14,386 bases of DNA, from positions 1 to 14,386 of the forward strand of contig JALNXV010000045.1 of assembly GCA_023230175.1 (NCBI GenBank). Direction: 5' to 3'. Positions 1-6,443 of this stretch are shown in pieces. The notes beneath the pieces are model-generated. The model did no database searches and was not told where the DNA came from. It saw nothing but the letters and a program-made list of their open reading frames with translations. Within the stretch, counting starts at the first letter, position 1. Each line of letters opens with the position of its first letter. Made by a program: the position numbers and the translations under genes. The stretch comes from Candidatus Cloacimonadota bacterium (GTDB lineage: Bacteria; Cloacimonadota; Cloacimonadia; Cloacimonadales; WRIO01).

Positions 1-9
1 TGTTCTATG

Positions 10-31
10 AACTCCCGACTTGTAGGGAGTT
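10..31. other. Hairpin in repeat module A1
   Basis: AACTCCC (10-16) and GGGAGTT (25-31) form a perfect 7-bp stem with an 8-nt loop. On the plus strand it is followed by TATTTGTTG, a weak U-tract, so it could end transcription of a rightward gene lying outside the window to the left. It could equally be just the fold of the repeat. Confidence 0.5.
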
Positions 32-120
32 TATTTGTTGATATTCTTACAGTTAAAAAGTTTATCGTGCAAGCAAGGATGCTCGCACAACAAAAGTTCT
101 ATAAGCTTCCAGCTTGTAGC

Positions 121-151
121 AAAAAAAAAGTGCAAGCAAGGATGCTCGCAC
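121..151 (-). terminator. Rho-independent terminator of the leftward ABC operon
   Basis: Read on the minus strand, repeat module B2 forms a 9-bp stem: GUGCGAGCA pairs with UGCUUGCAC across a UCCU loop, with one G-U pair. Nine T residues (complement of the A run at 121-129) follow at once. The stem starts 15 bases after the stop codon at 166-168 of the last ABC permease gene. This is a textbook intrinsic terminator in the right place and direction. The upstream copy, B1, has the same stem but only a broken T-tract. Confidence 0.8.
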
Positions 152-165
152 AACAAAATCATTTC

Positions 166-1578
166 TTATCTAATATCTAATTTATTAATCTTAAGTATAT
201 TAGCAACAATAAAAATTAAATTTAAAATAATTATCGGCAACAATCTCAATAAAATTTTCAAAGTTTTGGCTAGTATACTATCTGTTTCAATTTCTATAAT
301 CAACAACAATTCCGGTTGTTCAAACACTTGATTTGAAAACGGATAAATACCTTGATCCATGGTAGCATATTTATCAGTATTTGCCCAACTATAAAACAGA
401 TGCAAGCTATTAGAGTCTTTACTGTCTTGCTCTATCATTAAATTTTTTATCTCTGTCATTTTTCTTTCTATTGTTTTATGTTGATGATTTAACAAATAGT
501 AACCTTGGTCAAAGATAATTTCGCCAATTTTTTCTAATTGTCCAAAGGGAGAGATATTCGCAATCATATTTATTGTTTTAATTTGTTTGAGATTATCATT
601 TATCTCTTTCAAGGATTCACTATTAGCTTTCTCATCAGCAGCATAAACGGCAGCAGCTCTCAAACCGTCCTCCAGCGAACCATTTCCCCCAACTTTTTCT
701 TCATATTTATCCTGCCATTCCGTCCATTCATTGTTCCATTGAATAGAATAGTCTCTACCATATTCAATACTTGTTTTCAAAGGTGAAATGATTTTTCCAA
801 AGATATTAGCAGACTGTGGAATTATTATAACAAACAATAACCAAATAAATATAACCATTACAATATTACTTCTATAATTTTTTGACATCGAGATAAATAT
901 CCCTAAGAGTATAAAAAATGAAGCAAATAAAGTAGAAATTGAATATATAAGAATATAATTGAATATAGCAATATTGCTCCACATACCGGTCAGGACAAAA
1001 AATAATAACATAGAGAGGATACAGGCCGGTATTGTAACTATCAAAAACAATATCATATAGCTAATATATTTATGCCAAAAGAAAACCTGTCTTTTAAAAC
1101 CATATATTGACAATAATCTAAGTGTCCCGGCTCTCTTTTCTTTAGACATTGCCTCAAAACTCATAATCAGCATAATAAAACCGGTGAGTACTCCTAAAAT
1201 AAAAAACCAGTTCAGTTTAAAGACTTCATTTTTAGACCCACCTAACTGAATATGATATGGATTAAAAAAGTCAACTTTATTGGTTAACATATCCGGATAA
1301 TTATCATAAGTATTAAAAAGCATCTCTGACCCGGGTTTATTTATCAAAAATATAGAATTATTTGATAACATCTCAATCATTTTAGTATAATAGCCATCCT
1401 TAACCCTGCCCTGAAAAGAATTGACTTGTTCCTGATAAAGGTCAAATTTATTTTGATAGTTTATCGCACTACTTACAGATGATAAAATGAACAATACTGT
1501 CAGAATGACAAAGAAAATCTGAAACTTTAAGTCTTTAAGCATTATCCTTATATCTTTTAGTAATAAATCTTTATTCAT
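166..1578 (-). CDS. ABC-2 type transporter permease (second of a pair)
   Basis: Inner-membrane permease subunit, probably paired with the ATPase and the other permease of this operon to export an unknown substrate. About six hydrophobic helices can be placed (numbered from the upstream ATG at 1584): 21-40, 125-145, 171-199, 205-231, 240-262 and 445-466. Two long soluble loops lie between helices 1-2 and 5-6. The motif KEKRAGTLRLL (148-158), just after helix 2, is the typical E-x-GTL-x-x-L signature of ABC-2 permeases. I prefer the ATG at 1578, because AGGAG lies 6 nt before it but directly abuts the ATG at 1584. That AGGAG overlaps the stop of the upstream permease gene, so the two are probably translationally coupled. 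The C-terminus reads LDIR, close to the YDIR of its partner. The permease role is secure; the substrate is not. Confidence 0.85.
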   Translation of the reverse strand: MNKDLLLKDIRIMLKDLKFQIFFVILTVLFILSSVSSAINYQNKFDLYQEQVNSFQGRVKDGYYTKMIEMLSNNSIFLINKPGSEMLFNTYDNYPDMLTNKVDFFNPYHIQLGGSKNEVFKLNWFFILGVLTGFIMLIMSFEAMSKEKRAGTLRLLSIYGFKRQVFFWHKYISYMILFLIVTIPACILSMLLFFVLTGMWSNIAIFNYILIYSISTLFASFFILLGIFISMSKNYRSNIVMVIFIWLLFVIIIPQSANIFGKIISPLKTSIEYGRDYSIQWNNEWTEWQDKYEEKVGGNGSLEDGLRAAAVYAADEKANSESLKEINDNLKQIKTINMIANISPFGQLEKIGEIIFDQGYYLLNHQHKTIERKMTEIKNLMIEQDSKDSNSLHLFYSWANTDKYATMDQGIYPFSNQVFEQPELLLIIEIETDSILAKTLKILLRLLPIIILNLIFIVANILKINKLDIR

Positions 1579-1587
1579 AGTCATCTC

Positions 1588-3129
1588 CTATCTTATATCA
1601 TATTTCAAAAACTGTTTCCAGGTTAAAAGCCAAATAGCAACAATCAGAATAACCATCAAAAACAAAAAGAGATAAATTCTGTTAAATATCTCAGTAAAAG
1701 TTAATTCTCTTTGTTGATATTTTTGTATATTAGGTAATTTCATTTCATATAATTCTGCACTGTTTTGAAGGGGTTGTGCATATTCCATCCAGTATTCAAA
1801 CCATGTGTGGTCAGGATTTTCATTTTGATAATCTTCAAAATTCATCGGAGTATATTCCTTTTTGTATTTAGCAAAATAATCATAAGCAAAATACCAACCT
1901 TCAATTACTCCTAAATTAACAAAATCATCCCTTACTTTCCTACCATCCTGTAAAAATAACAAATAATCTGCTCTGGAATTCCCTGCAATCTTCATACTAA
2001 TATTATCTAAAACAACAAGAGGATTAAAAAATTGATATAAACTTTTTACATTCTCTATATAAATATGTTTTCTTATATAATTATCTCGTGCTTGTTCAGC
2101 TTCTCTGACAGCCGGATAATATTTATCATAAAGATAATGGTGAAATCTGTAATGAGTATCATAAGTGCTTTGTTCTCCCCATACAAAGACATTTAAATCA
2201 TAATTATTCCACAAAAAATGGCTAACTTTGTTTATATTTGCCTCATCCGGAAGTTTTTGATAATATACTTTTTTAGCATCATCCAATTTAACGGCAGCAG
2301 TATTTTTTAGATTAGTAAATGTATTATTGAAAAGTTTTGGAGATATAATATATTCCCAAGTTACCGGGCAAATAATACTTAAAAATATCCAAACTAATAA
2401 AGAGTAAACCAATGAACGGCTTGGTTTAGCACTTAAAACTGATAAGTATATTCCTAATAAGCTAAAAAAAAAGATAAACAATGCAATAACAAACCAATAA
2501 AAGAAAAAACTTAAAAAAAAGGTTGAGGTCAGTAAATTACCAAATAAAACAATTATAACAAACAAACTTAATAAATATGGCAATGAAAAAGCAATAAAGA
2601 CAAAGAAGAATATACCCAAAATCTTTTTTAAAATAAAACTTTGCCTTTTAATCGGCCAAGTCATTAAGATTCGTAAGGTGCCGATTTCTTTTTCCCCATT
2701 TACACTGTCATAAGCTATCAGTAATATAAATAATGAAAGGAAAAAACTTACCAAAAAACTAATATCCAACATATTATTTTCAGTATAGATATTATTCTTT
2801 TCCTGATTTAAAGAACTTGTATTTAAAATATATTGAATATACTGAATATTGATTACTCTCGGATATGTATATCCATTATTATAGATTGAAAAGATAAGAG
2901 GTTGTTTTATTGCTCTGGGATTTAAATAGCTGTAATTTGCAGCCTTTCTTAAAGATTCCTCCGTTTGTTCTACATCTTGTATATACTGATTTAACTGCTT
3001 TTTAAAATCTATTGTTCTGACTGTAAAAACAGAAGCAAACAGCAACATAAACAATATAATAGTCCAATACACTCTTTTGCTTTTTAATAGATTTAATATC
3101 TCATGCTTGATAAAAGCTTGCATAATCAT
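1588..3129 (-). CDS. ABC-2 type transporter permease (first of a pair)
   Basis: Inner-membrane permease, a diverged paralogue of the next gene with the same plan. Helices lie near residues 21-37, 123-141, 170-197, 205-231, 240-258 and 480-500. A soluble loop of about 85 residues follows helix 1, and a long aromatic-rich loop of more than 200 residues lies between helices 5 and 6. The signature EKEIGTLRIL is at 146-155. A strong GGAGG lies 5 nt before the ATG at 3129. Ninety-five non-coding bases separate it from the ATPase gene, the only sizeable gap in the operon. The large loops fit ABC permeases of the DUF3526-like class, whose two subunits form a heterodimer in other systems; heterodimer formation here is inference. 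The substrate is unknown. Confidence 0.85.
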   Translation of the reverse strand: MIMQAFIKHEILNLLKSKRVYWTIILFMLLFASVFTVRTIDFKKQLNQYIQDVEQTEESLRKAANYSYLNPRAIKQPLIFSIYNNGYTYPRVINIQYIQYILNTSSLNQEKNNIYTENNMLDISFLVSFFLSLFILLIAYDSVNGEKEIGTLRILMTWPIKRQSFILKKILGIFFFVFIAFSLPYLLSLFVIIVLFGNLLTSTFFLSFFFYWFVIALFIFFFSLLGIYLSVLSAKPSRSLVYSLLVWIFLSIICPVTWEYIISPKLFNNTFTNLKNTAAVKLDDAKKVYYQKLPDEANINKVSHFLWNNYDLNVFVWGEQSTYDTHYRFHHYLYDKYYPAVREAEQARDNYIRKHIYIENVKSLYQFFNPLVVLDNISMKIAGNSRADYLLFLQDGRKVRDDFVNLGVIEGWYFAYDYFAKYKKEYTPMNFEDYQNENPDHTWFEYWMEYAQPLQNSAELYEMKLPNIQKYQQRELTFTEIFNRIYLFLFLMVILIVAIWLLTWKQFLKYDIR

Positions 3130-3224
3130 TTCGACCTCCCAATAATTATTATATACTTGTCTGTATTATCGTTGACACCCGGACGAGCCGTCCAGATTCC
3201 GATACTAATAATGAATAACACCTG
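3130..3224. other. Intra-operon gap with a GC-rich hairpin
   Basis: This 95-bp spacer between the ATPase and permease genes contains GGACG-AGC-CGTCC (3181-3193), a 5-bp GC-only stem with a 3-nt loop inside a locally GC-rich patch that stands out from its surroundings. There is no T-tract, so it is unlikely to be a full terminator. It might modulate mRNA stability or lower permease output relative to the ATPase. The function is speculative. Confidence 0.35.
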
Positions 3225-3968
3225 TTACTGTACTTCCTGATCATCTTCTTCTATTTTAGTTTCACGCCCTTCCATATAATCGAGATAAATTTTACTTAAA
3301 TCCTCATATTCTAATTCATCCTTAGTCTTAGTCATCACCAATCTGCCATCTTTCATTATTCCCACAACATCTGCCATTTCTTTTGCTCTAAAGATATCAT
3401 GAGTTGACATAAAAATAGTTTTCCCTTCATCTCTTAATTTATAAAGTAATAATTGAAAATCATGAGCAGCCTTAGGATCAAGACCGGAAAAAGGTTCATC
3501 AAGTAAAAAGACAGGTGCATTCTTAACAAGAGCAATAGCAATACCAATTTTTTGTCTCATACCTTTAGAATATTTAGAAATATTTTTATGAATAAATTCT
3601 TCTTGCAAACCAATATCTCTAAGTATGGTTTCAAGTTCATTTTTGGTAAGCTTATTTCCCCCAATATTAGCAAAGAATTGAAGATTTTGAAATCCGGTAA
3701 AGTTATCATAAAGCATAACATTTTCAGATAAATAGGCAAGTTTACTTTTAATCTTTAGAGGTTCTTTCTTAAGAGAAATACCTTCAATTTCTACATCTCC
3801 GGAACTGGGCGGAATGAAACCACAGATTAAATTAATAGTTGTTGATTTACCGGCACCGTTAGCACCTAATAACGCAAAAATCTGACCTGACTCAATTTCT
3901 AAATAAAGATGATCCAGAGCAAGATTATTATCTTCATATCTTTTACTTAAATCGACAATTTTTAACAT
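3225..3968 (-). CDS. ABC transporter ATP-binding protein
   Basis: Cytoplasmic ATPase that would power the two permeases of this operon. All core motifs are present: Walker A GANGAGKS (35-42), a variant Q-loop region YLSEN (79-83) with no glutamine, as is common in NatA/CcmA-like ATPases, the signature YSKGMRQK (133-140), Walker B VFLLDEP (153-159) with catalytic Glu158, D-loop SGLD (161-164) and H-loop STHD (188-191). At 247 residues it is normal length for a single-domain subunit, and it ends in an acidic tail. AGGAGGT sits 5 nt before the ATG and overlaps the stop of the upstream gene, so translation is probably coupled to the NEW3-domain protein. It resembles ATPases of ABC-2 export systems; the transported compound cannot be read from it. 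Confidence 0.93.
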   Translation of the reverse strand: MLKIVDLSKRYEDNNLALDHLYLEIESGQIFALLGANGAGKSTTINLICGFIPPSSGDVEIEGISLKKEPLKIKSKLAYLSENVMLYDNFTGFQNLQFFANIGGNKLTKNELETILRDIGLQEEFIHKNISKYSKGMRQKIGIAIALVKNAPVFLLDEPFSGLDPKAAHDFQLLLYKLRDEGKTIFMSTHDIFRAKEMADVVGIMKDGRLVMTKTKDELEYEDLSKIYLDYMEGRETKIEEDDQEVQ

Positions 3969-3977
3969 TTTTACCTC

Positions 3978-5438
3978 CTAAGATTTGGATATTTTTATTA
4001 TAAACCAAATTGTCGTAATTATAATTACAATACTTATAATCACAACAAACAACACAACAAATATATTAGTTTTTTTAACTACTTCTACTTTAAAATCCAC
4101 TTCAGATGTTTGAAGATTTCTATTAATATAATTACCGGTCATTTTATATTTTATTTGATATATACCGGGCATAACCTTTTTATTCATTTTGACTTTTAAA
4201 TCTATAGGAATTTTTTCTCCGGGATTTAGTTTTTCTATTTTTTGAGGTATTAACACATATTCCCAATCAAGTGGCAACAAAACATCTGCTGAAATATTAG
4301 TTATTGTTTTCATTCCATCGTTTTCTAGTCTTAAGGCTTTAAATGTAATTTCCTCCGAATCATCACCTTTCCAATATAAATTATTTACTGAAAGCTTCAT
4401 ATTAACCCTACCGGTTGGAACTATTTGCAACTCCGTTTGCCCGGAAATTTCACCGATTTGATTCATAAGTAAAACTTTAAATAAAATAGGTTTATCAAAT
4501 TCTAAATTATCTCCTATTTTTTCAGGTACTCTAATTCTTAAGCCATAAGTTTGTATTGTTTCTGACGGAGAAAACGATAAACCGGATAATGTAACCTGAG
4601 ATTGAAGACTGATCACATCCCAAGTAAAAATATCAGGTAATTCTTCAGTCACTAATTTAAAACCTTGCCTTGTATCCCCAAAATACTCCATCATTAATTT
4701 AAAAGTAACCATTTGTCCGTTTTCTACTTCTTGAGCATAATATTCAGGATTTATCATTATTAGATTTGTATCTTGTTTTCTACTTAAAAATACTTGTTTT
4801 TCATCTATTTTATCACCATAATTTGTCGAAATTATGACTGATTCAACATCTCGTAATATTTTAAACATAATAGTATATTCTTGATTAAACGACATCTTTT
4901 TTATATGATATTCATAAGGCTGTGATATAATATTTCTCTGCAAATCCTTAATAGATACATACAAATTAAACATTTCTGAAACTGAAATTTTGCTTTCTAA
5001 AATATCTTCCATTATATTTTCTTCTATCCCGTAATTACCTCCGGAACTGTTTTTTAAAGTAATTTCAACAAAAATTTCTCCATTTTCATCTTTTACTTTA
5101 TCTGCCTTTAACACAGTAATATATGGTTTATCAAAAATTACACTCAATAAATATTGATCATAATTAAGCTTATCATTTTTATATTGAAGTTCATATTGTA
5201 GAAATTCATCCCTTGAAATCAACTTATTTTCAAACAATTCCTTTGCATTTGTCCAATTACGTTCTGATTGTTCCAATCTAATCTTTGCCTTTTCAAGAGC
5301 TAATATCCTAAACCTTTCATCATTTGGATTATATTCTTGATATGTAACTGCTCCTAAAAAAGTCAGTATATAACAATATATTAACAAACTAAGCATTTTC
5401 TTTGTTGATATTTTCAAAAAATCAATTTTATACTTCAT
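3978..5438 (-). CDS. Membrane-anchored protein with HlyD-like helical hairpin and NEW3-like domains
   Basis: Predicted envelope protein anchored at both ends: an N-terminal helix at 14-31 and a C-terminal helix at 459-481, with the bulk probably periplasmic. Residues 43-99 form a helical hairpin very like that of HlyD/MFP adaptors: heptad-like RLEQSERNWTNAKELF, a turn ENKLISRDEF, then a return helix. The rest is beta-rich. Residues 345-455 resemble a NEW3 domain (COG1470-like), including P-LDWEYVLIP, LNPGEKIPIDLKV and MPGIYQIKY; 225-340 looks like a second, weaker copy with LPDIFTWDV and VPEKIGDN. It is the first gene of the ABC operon, 9 bp before the ATPase, so it is likely an accessory or substrate-handling subunit. 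GAGG lies 6 nt before the chosen ATG. The domain calls are from pattern memory; the function is inferred from context. Confidence 0.75.
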   Translation of the reverse strand: MKYKIDFLKISTKKMLSLLIYCYILTFLGAVTYQEYNPNDERFRILALEKAKIRLEQSERNWTNAKELFENKLISRDEFLQYELQYKNDKLNYDQYLLSVIFDKPYITVLKADKVKDENGEIFVEITLKNSSGGNYGIEENIMEDILESKISVSEMFNLYVSIKDLQRNIISQPYEYHIKKMSFNQEYTIMFKILRDVESVIISTNYGDKIDEKQVFLSRKQDTNLIMINPEYYAQEVENGQMVTFKLMMEYFGDTRQGFKLVTEELPDIFTWDVISLQSQVTLSGLSFSPSETIQTYGLRIRVPEKIGDNLEFDKPILFKVLLMNQIGEISGQTELQIVPTGRVNMKLSVNNLYWKGDDSEEITFKALRLENDGMKTITNISADVLLPLDWEYVLIPQKIEKLNPGEKIPIDLKVKMNKKVMPGIYQIKYKMTGNYINRNLQTSEVDFKVEVVKKTNIFVVLFVVIISIVIIITTIWFIIKISKS

Positions 5439-5555
5439 TCATACCTCGAAATTCTTTTTTTTATTTTGTTAATAAACATTTTTTGTACCAAATCTATATT
5501 TTGTTGATTTTTCATTTAGTTATAGAAATGTAATTATGATTTTATACAAATATCT

Positions 5556-5593
5556 TACCTTTTTGTATTACAAATTTGTTAATTGTAAAGGTA
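5556..5593. other. 38-bp interrupted dyad
   Basis: TACCTTT (5556-5562) pairs with AAAGGTA (5587-5593), and the perfect 10-bp palindrome ACAAATTTGT (5570-5579) sits at exactly the same centre. This nested symmetry resembles a binding site for a dimeric or tetrameric regulator, or a structured origin element. It lies about 120 bp upstream of the leftward ABC operon start, a plausible operator position. The binding protein is unknown. Confidence 0.5.
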
Positions 5594-5756
5594 GTTGAAA
5601 AATATCAAACAAAAAATACTCAAATAACACCATCATTGAACAATCATTTAAAAATTAACAAGAACTACTTGATTTATTAATATTTTTTACTTAATCCCAT
5701 TTATTAGATTTATCAATATAAAAAAATAATTTTATAATTTCATACTTTTTAATAAG

Positions 5757-5765
5757 TTATACACA
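5757..5765 (+). promoter_or_regulatory. DnaA box TTATACACA (perfect)
   Basis: Exact match to TTATNCACA. Its right part forms one arm of a 9-bp inverted repeat, TATACACAT (5758-5766) and ATGTGTATA (5778-5786), whose other arm contains the reverse-strand near-box at 5779-5787. Confidence 0.65.
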
Positions 5766-5778
5766 TTATCACTAAAAA

Positions 5779-5787
5779 TGTGTATAT
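5779..5787 (-). promoter_or_regulatory. Near-consensus DnaA box ATATACACA
   Basis: On the minus strand the sequence is ATATACACA, one mismatch (first base) from TTATNCACA. It faces the perfect box at 5757-5765, making a head-to-head pair. Confidence 0.45.
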
Positions 5788-5821
5788 CTTTAATCACAGC
5801 AAAACACTAAATATCAATCAA

Positions 5822-5830
5822 TTATACACC
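5822..5830 (+). promoter_or_regulatory. Near-consensus DnaA box TTATACACC
   Basis: One mismatch (last base) from TTATNCACA, same orientation as the perfect boxes and 20 bp before the next one. A further one-mismatch site, TTAATCACA, lies at 5790-5798. Confidence 0.45.
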
Positions 5831-5841
5831 TATTATAATAG

Positions 5842-5850
5842 TTATCCACA
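5842..5850 (+). promoter_or_regulatory. DnaA box TTATCCACA (perfect)
   Basis: Identical to the strong DnaA box TTATCCACA known from E. coli and B. subtilis origins. It lies 42 bp, about four helical turns, before the last box. Confidence 0.7.
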
Positions 5851-5883
5851 TCTTTCAAAATCAACTTTTTAAAAAACCATTAG

Positions 5884-5892
5884 TTATCCACA
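5884..5892 (+). promoter_or_regulatory. DnaA box TTATCCACA (perfect)
   Basis: Second exact TTATCCACA. It sits 9 bp before a TTGACA hexamer (5901-5906), so DnaA bound here could also affect transcription of the lptE-like operon. Confidence 0.7.
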
Positions 5893-5900
5893 CTTTTTTC

Positions 5901-5936
5901 TTGACAAACAACTGAACTAATTTTTTCTTATCTAAT
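5901..5936 (+). promoter_or_regulatory. Possible promoter of the rightward envelope operon
   Basis: A perfect TTGACA (-35) lies at 5901-5906. No good -10 follows at the usual 17 bp (TTTCTT at 5924-5929). TATCTA at 5929-5934 is a better hexamer, but 22 bp away. With standard spacing, transcription would begin at or very near the ATG at 5937, which has no Shine-Dalgarno sequence, so a leaderless message is possible. This is weak evidence. Confidence 0.3.
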
Positions 5937-6443
5937 ATGAAATATATTTATCTGTTTGTAGCAATTATTCTCGTTTTGACAGCATCGTGTTCATATTCAG
6001 TGTACACGAATGCCTATCCACATATTAAAAATATTCAAATTTTGTCATTTGAAAATAAATCATCTGAATATCAAATATCACAAGAATTTCATAGTTACTT
6101 AGTTAATAAATATCAACAGGATGGTCGTTTAAAAATCTCAACTTTAAATCCTGATTCACAGATTGAAGGAACCATCAACGATTACAGAAAAGAAATATTA
6201 AGTTATGATAATATGGGAAATATAATCGAGTACAAAGTTTCCATTCTCTTCGATATCACCTTTACAGATTTAAAAATGAATGCTGTAATCTATAATAACC
6301 AATCATTACTTGTCACAGAATCATACACTCCAAACCTCTCTGATTCCAACCCAAATATATACACTACAGAAGGACAAGCTCAAGAAAAAATCTATGAAAA
6401 AGTATTTGATACAATAATGAAAAATACGCTGGAAAAATGGTAA
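5937..6443 (+). CDS. LptE-like LPS-assembly lipoprotein
   Basis: Predicted outer-membrane lipoprotein of 168 residues. LptE plugs the LptD barrel and helps insert lipopolysaccharide into the outer membrane. A short positive N-terminus and hydrophobic stretch (4-16) end in LTASC, an imperfect lipobox with Cys18 as the lipidation site. The mature part follows the small LptE-type plan: IKNIQILSFENKSSEYQIS, a helix with FHSYLVNKY, then LNPDSQIEGTINDYRKEILSY and strands ending in ESYTPN, with a C-terminal helix. No Shine-Dalgarno precedes the ATG. It overlaps the next gene by 7 bp and opens the rightward operon, beside the candidate origin. No lptD is in view. The family call rests on pattern and context; another short envelope lipoprotein is possible. 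Confidence 0.7.
   Translation: MKYIYLFVAIILVLTASCSYSVYTNAYPHIKNIQILSFENKSSEYQISQEFHSYLVNKYQQDGRLKISTLNPDSQIEGTINDYRKEILSYDNMGNIIEYKVSILFDITFTDLKMNAVIYNNQSLLVTESYTPNLSDSNPNIYTTEGQAQEKIYEKVFDTIMKNTLEKW

Larger units (their letters stand above)
2..158. repeat. Two-module tandem repeat of hairpin elements (A-B-A-B)
   Basis: Two different short elements alternate here. Module A occurs at 2-27 and, diverged (about 20 of 26 positions the same), at 96-121; both copies start GTTCTAT and contain CTTGTAG. Module B occurs as two identical 29-bp copies at 67-95 and 130-158, 63 bp apart. Each B copy is an imperfect inverted repeat: GTGC and AGCA arms around the loop AGGA, with one A-C mismatch on the plus strand that becomes a G-U pair when transcribed leftward. 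The block lies just downstream of the leftward ABC operon. It looks like a member of a dispersed intergenic repeat family, but copies elsewhere in the genome cannot be seen from here. Confidence 0.75.
5439..5936. other. Candidate replication origin (oriC) in a divergent intergenic region
   Basis: A 498-bp gap without genes separates leftward and rightward operons. It is extremely AT-rich, most of all at 5640-5756, which could serve as an unwinding element. To its right, 5757-5892 holds three perfect DnaA boxes (TTATNCACA) at 5757-5765, 5842-5850 and 5884-5892, and near matches at 5779-5787 (minus strand), 5790-5798 and 5822-5830. The perfect boxes and the 5822 box share one orientation, and some spacings are near whole helical turns (20 and 42 bp). 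Two parS-type sites lie 6-7 kb to the right. Against this, dnaA/dnaN are absent and G/C counts do not switch sign here. The alternative is a DnaA-regulated promoter region or a DnaA-titrating site. Confidence 0.55.

Noticed and set aside
67..158. Possible short CRISPR array
   Set aside because: Only two identical units, with a diverged second repeat instead of a unique spacer, strong hairpins, a T-tract next to a gene end and no cas genes.
35..331. Open frame on the plus strand encoding twice-repeated KQGCSHNK
   Set aside because: It is the translation of the non-coding repeat modules running into the antisense of the permease gene; no ribosome binding site or family likeness.
1579..1584. 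Upstream ATG as the start of the second permease
   Set aside because: The AGGAG directly abuts it with no spacer, while the ATG at 1578 has ideal 6-nt spacing.
166..3129. Permeases as gliding-motility GldF/GldG
   Set aside because: The ABC-2 fold and FCB-like setting suggested it, but there is no GldA/GldG-specific likeness that I can identify and no other gld gene in view.
5439..5936. Small gene, tRNA or riboswitch in the long gap
   Set aside because: I see no coding frame with a start signal, no cloverleaf and no conserved riboswitch core; the sequence is low-complexity AT with DnaA boxes and a dyad.
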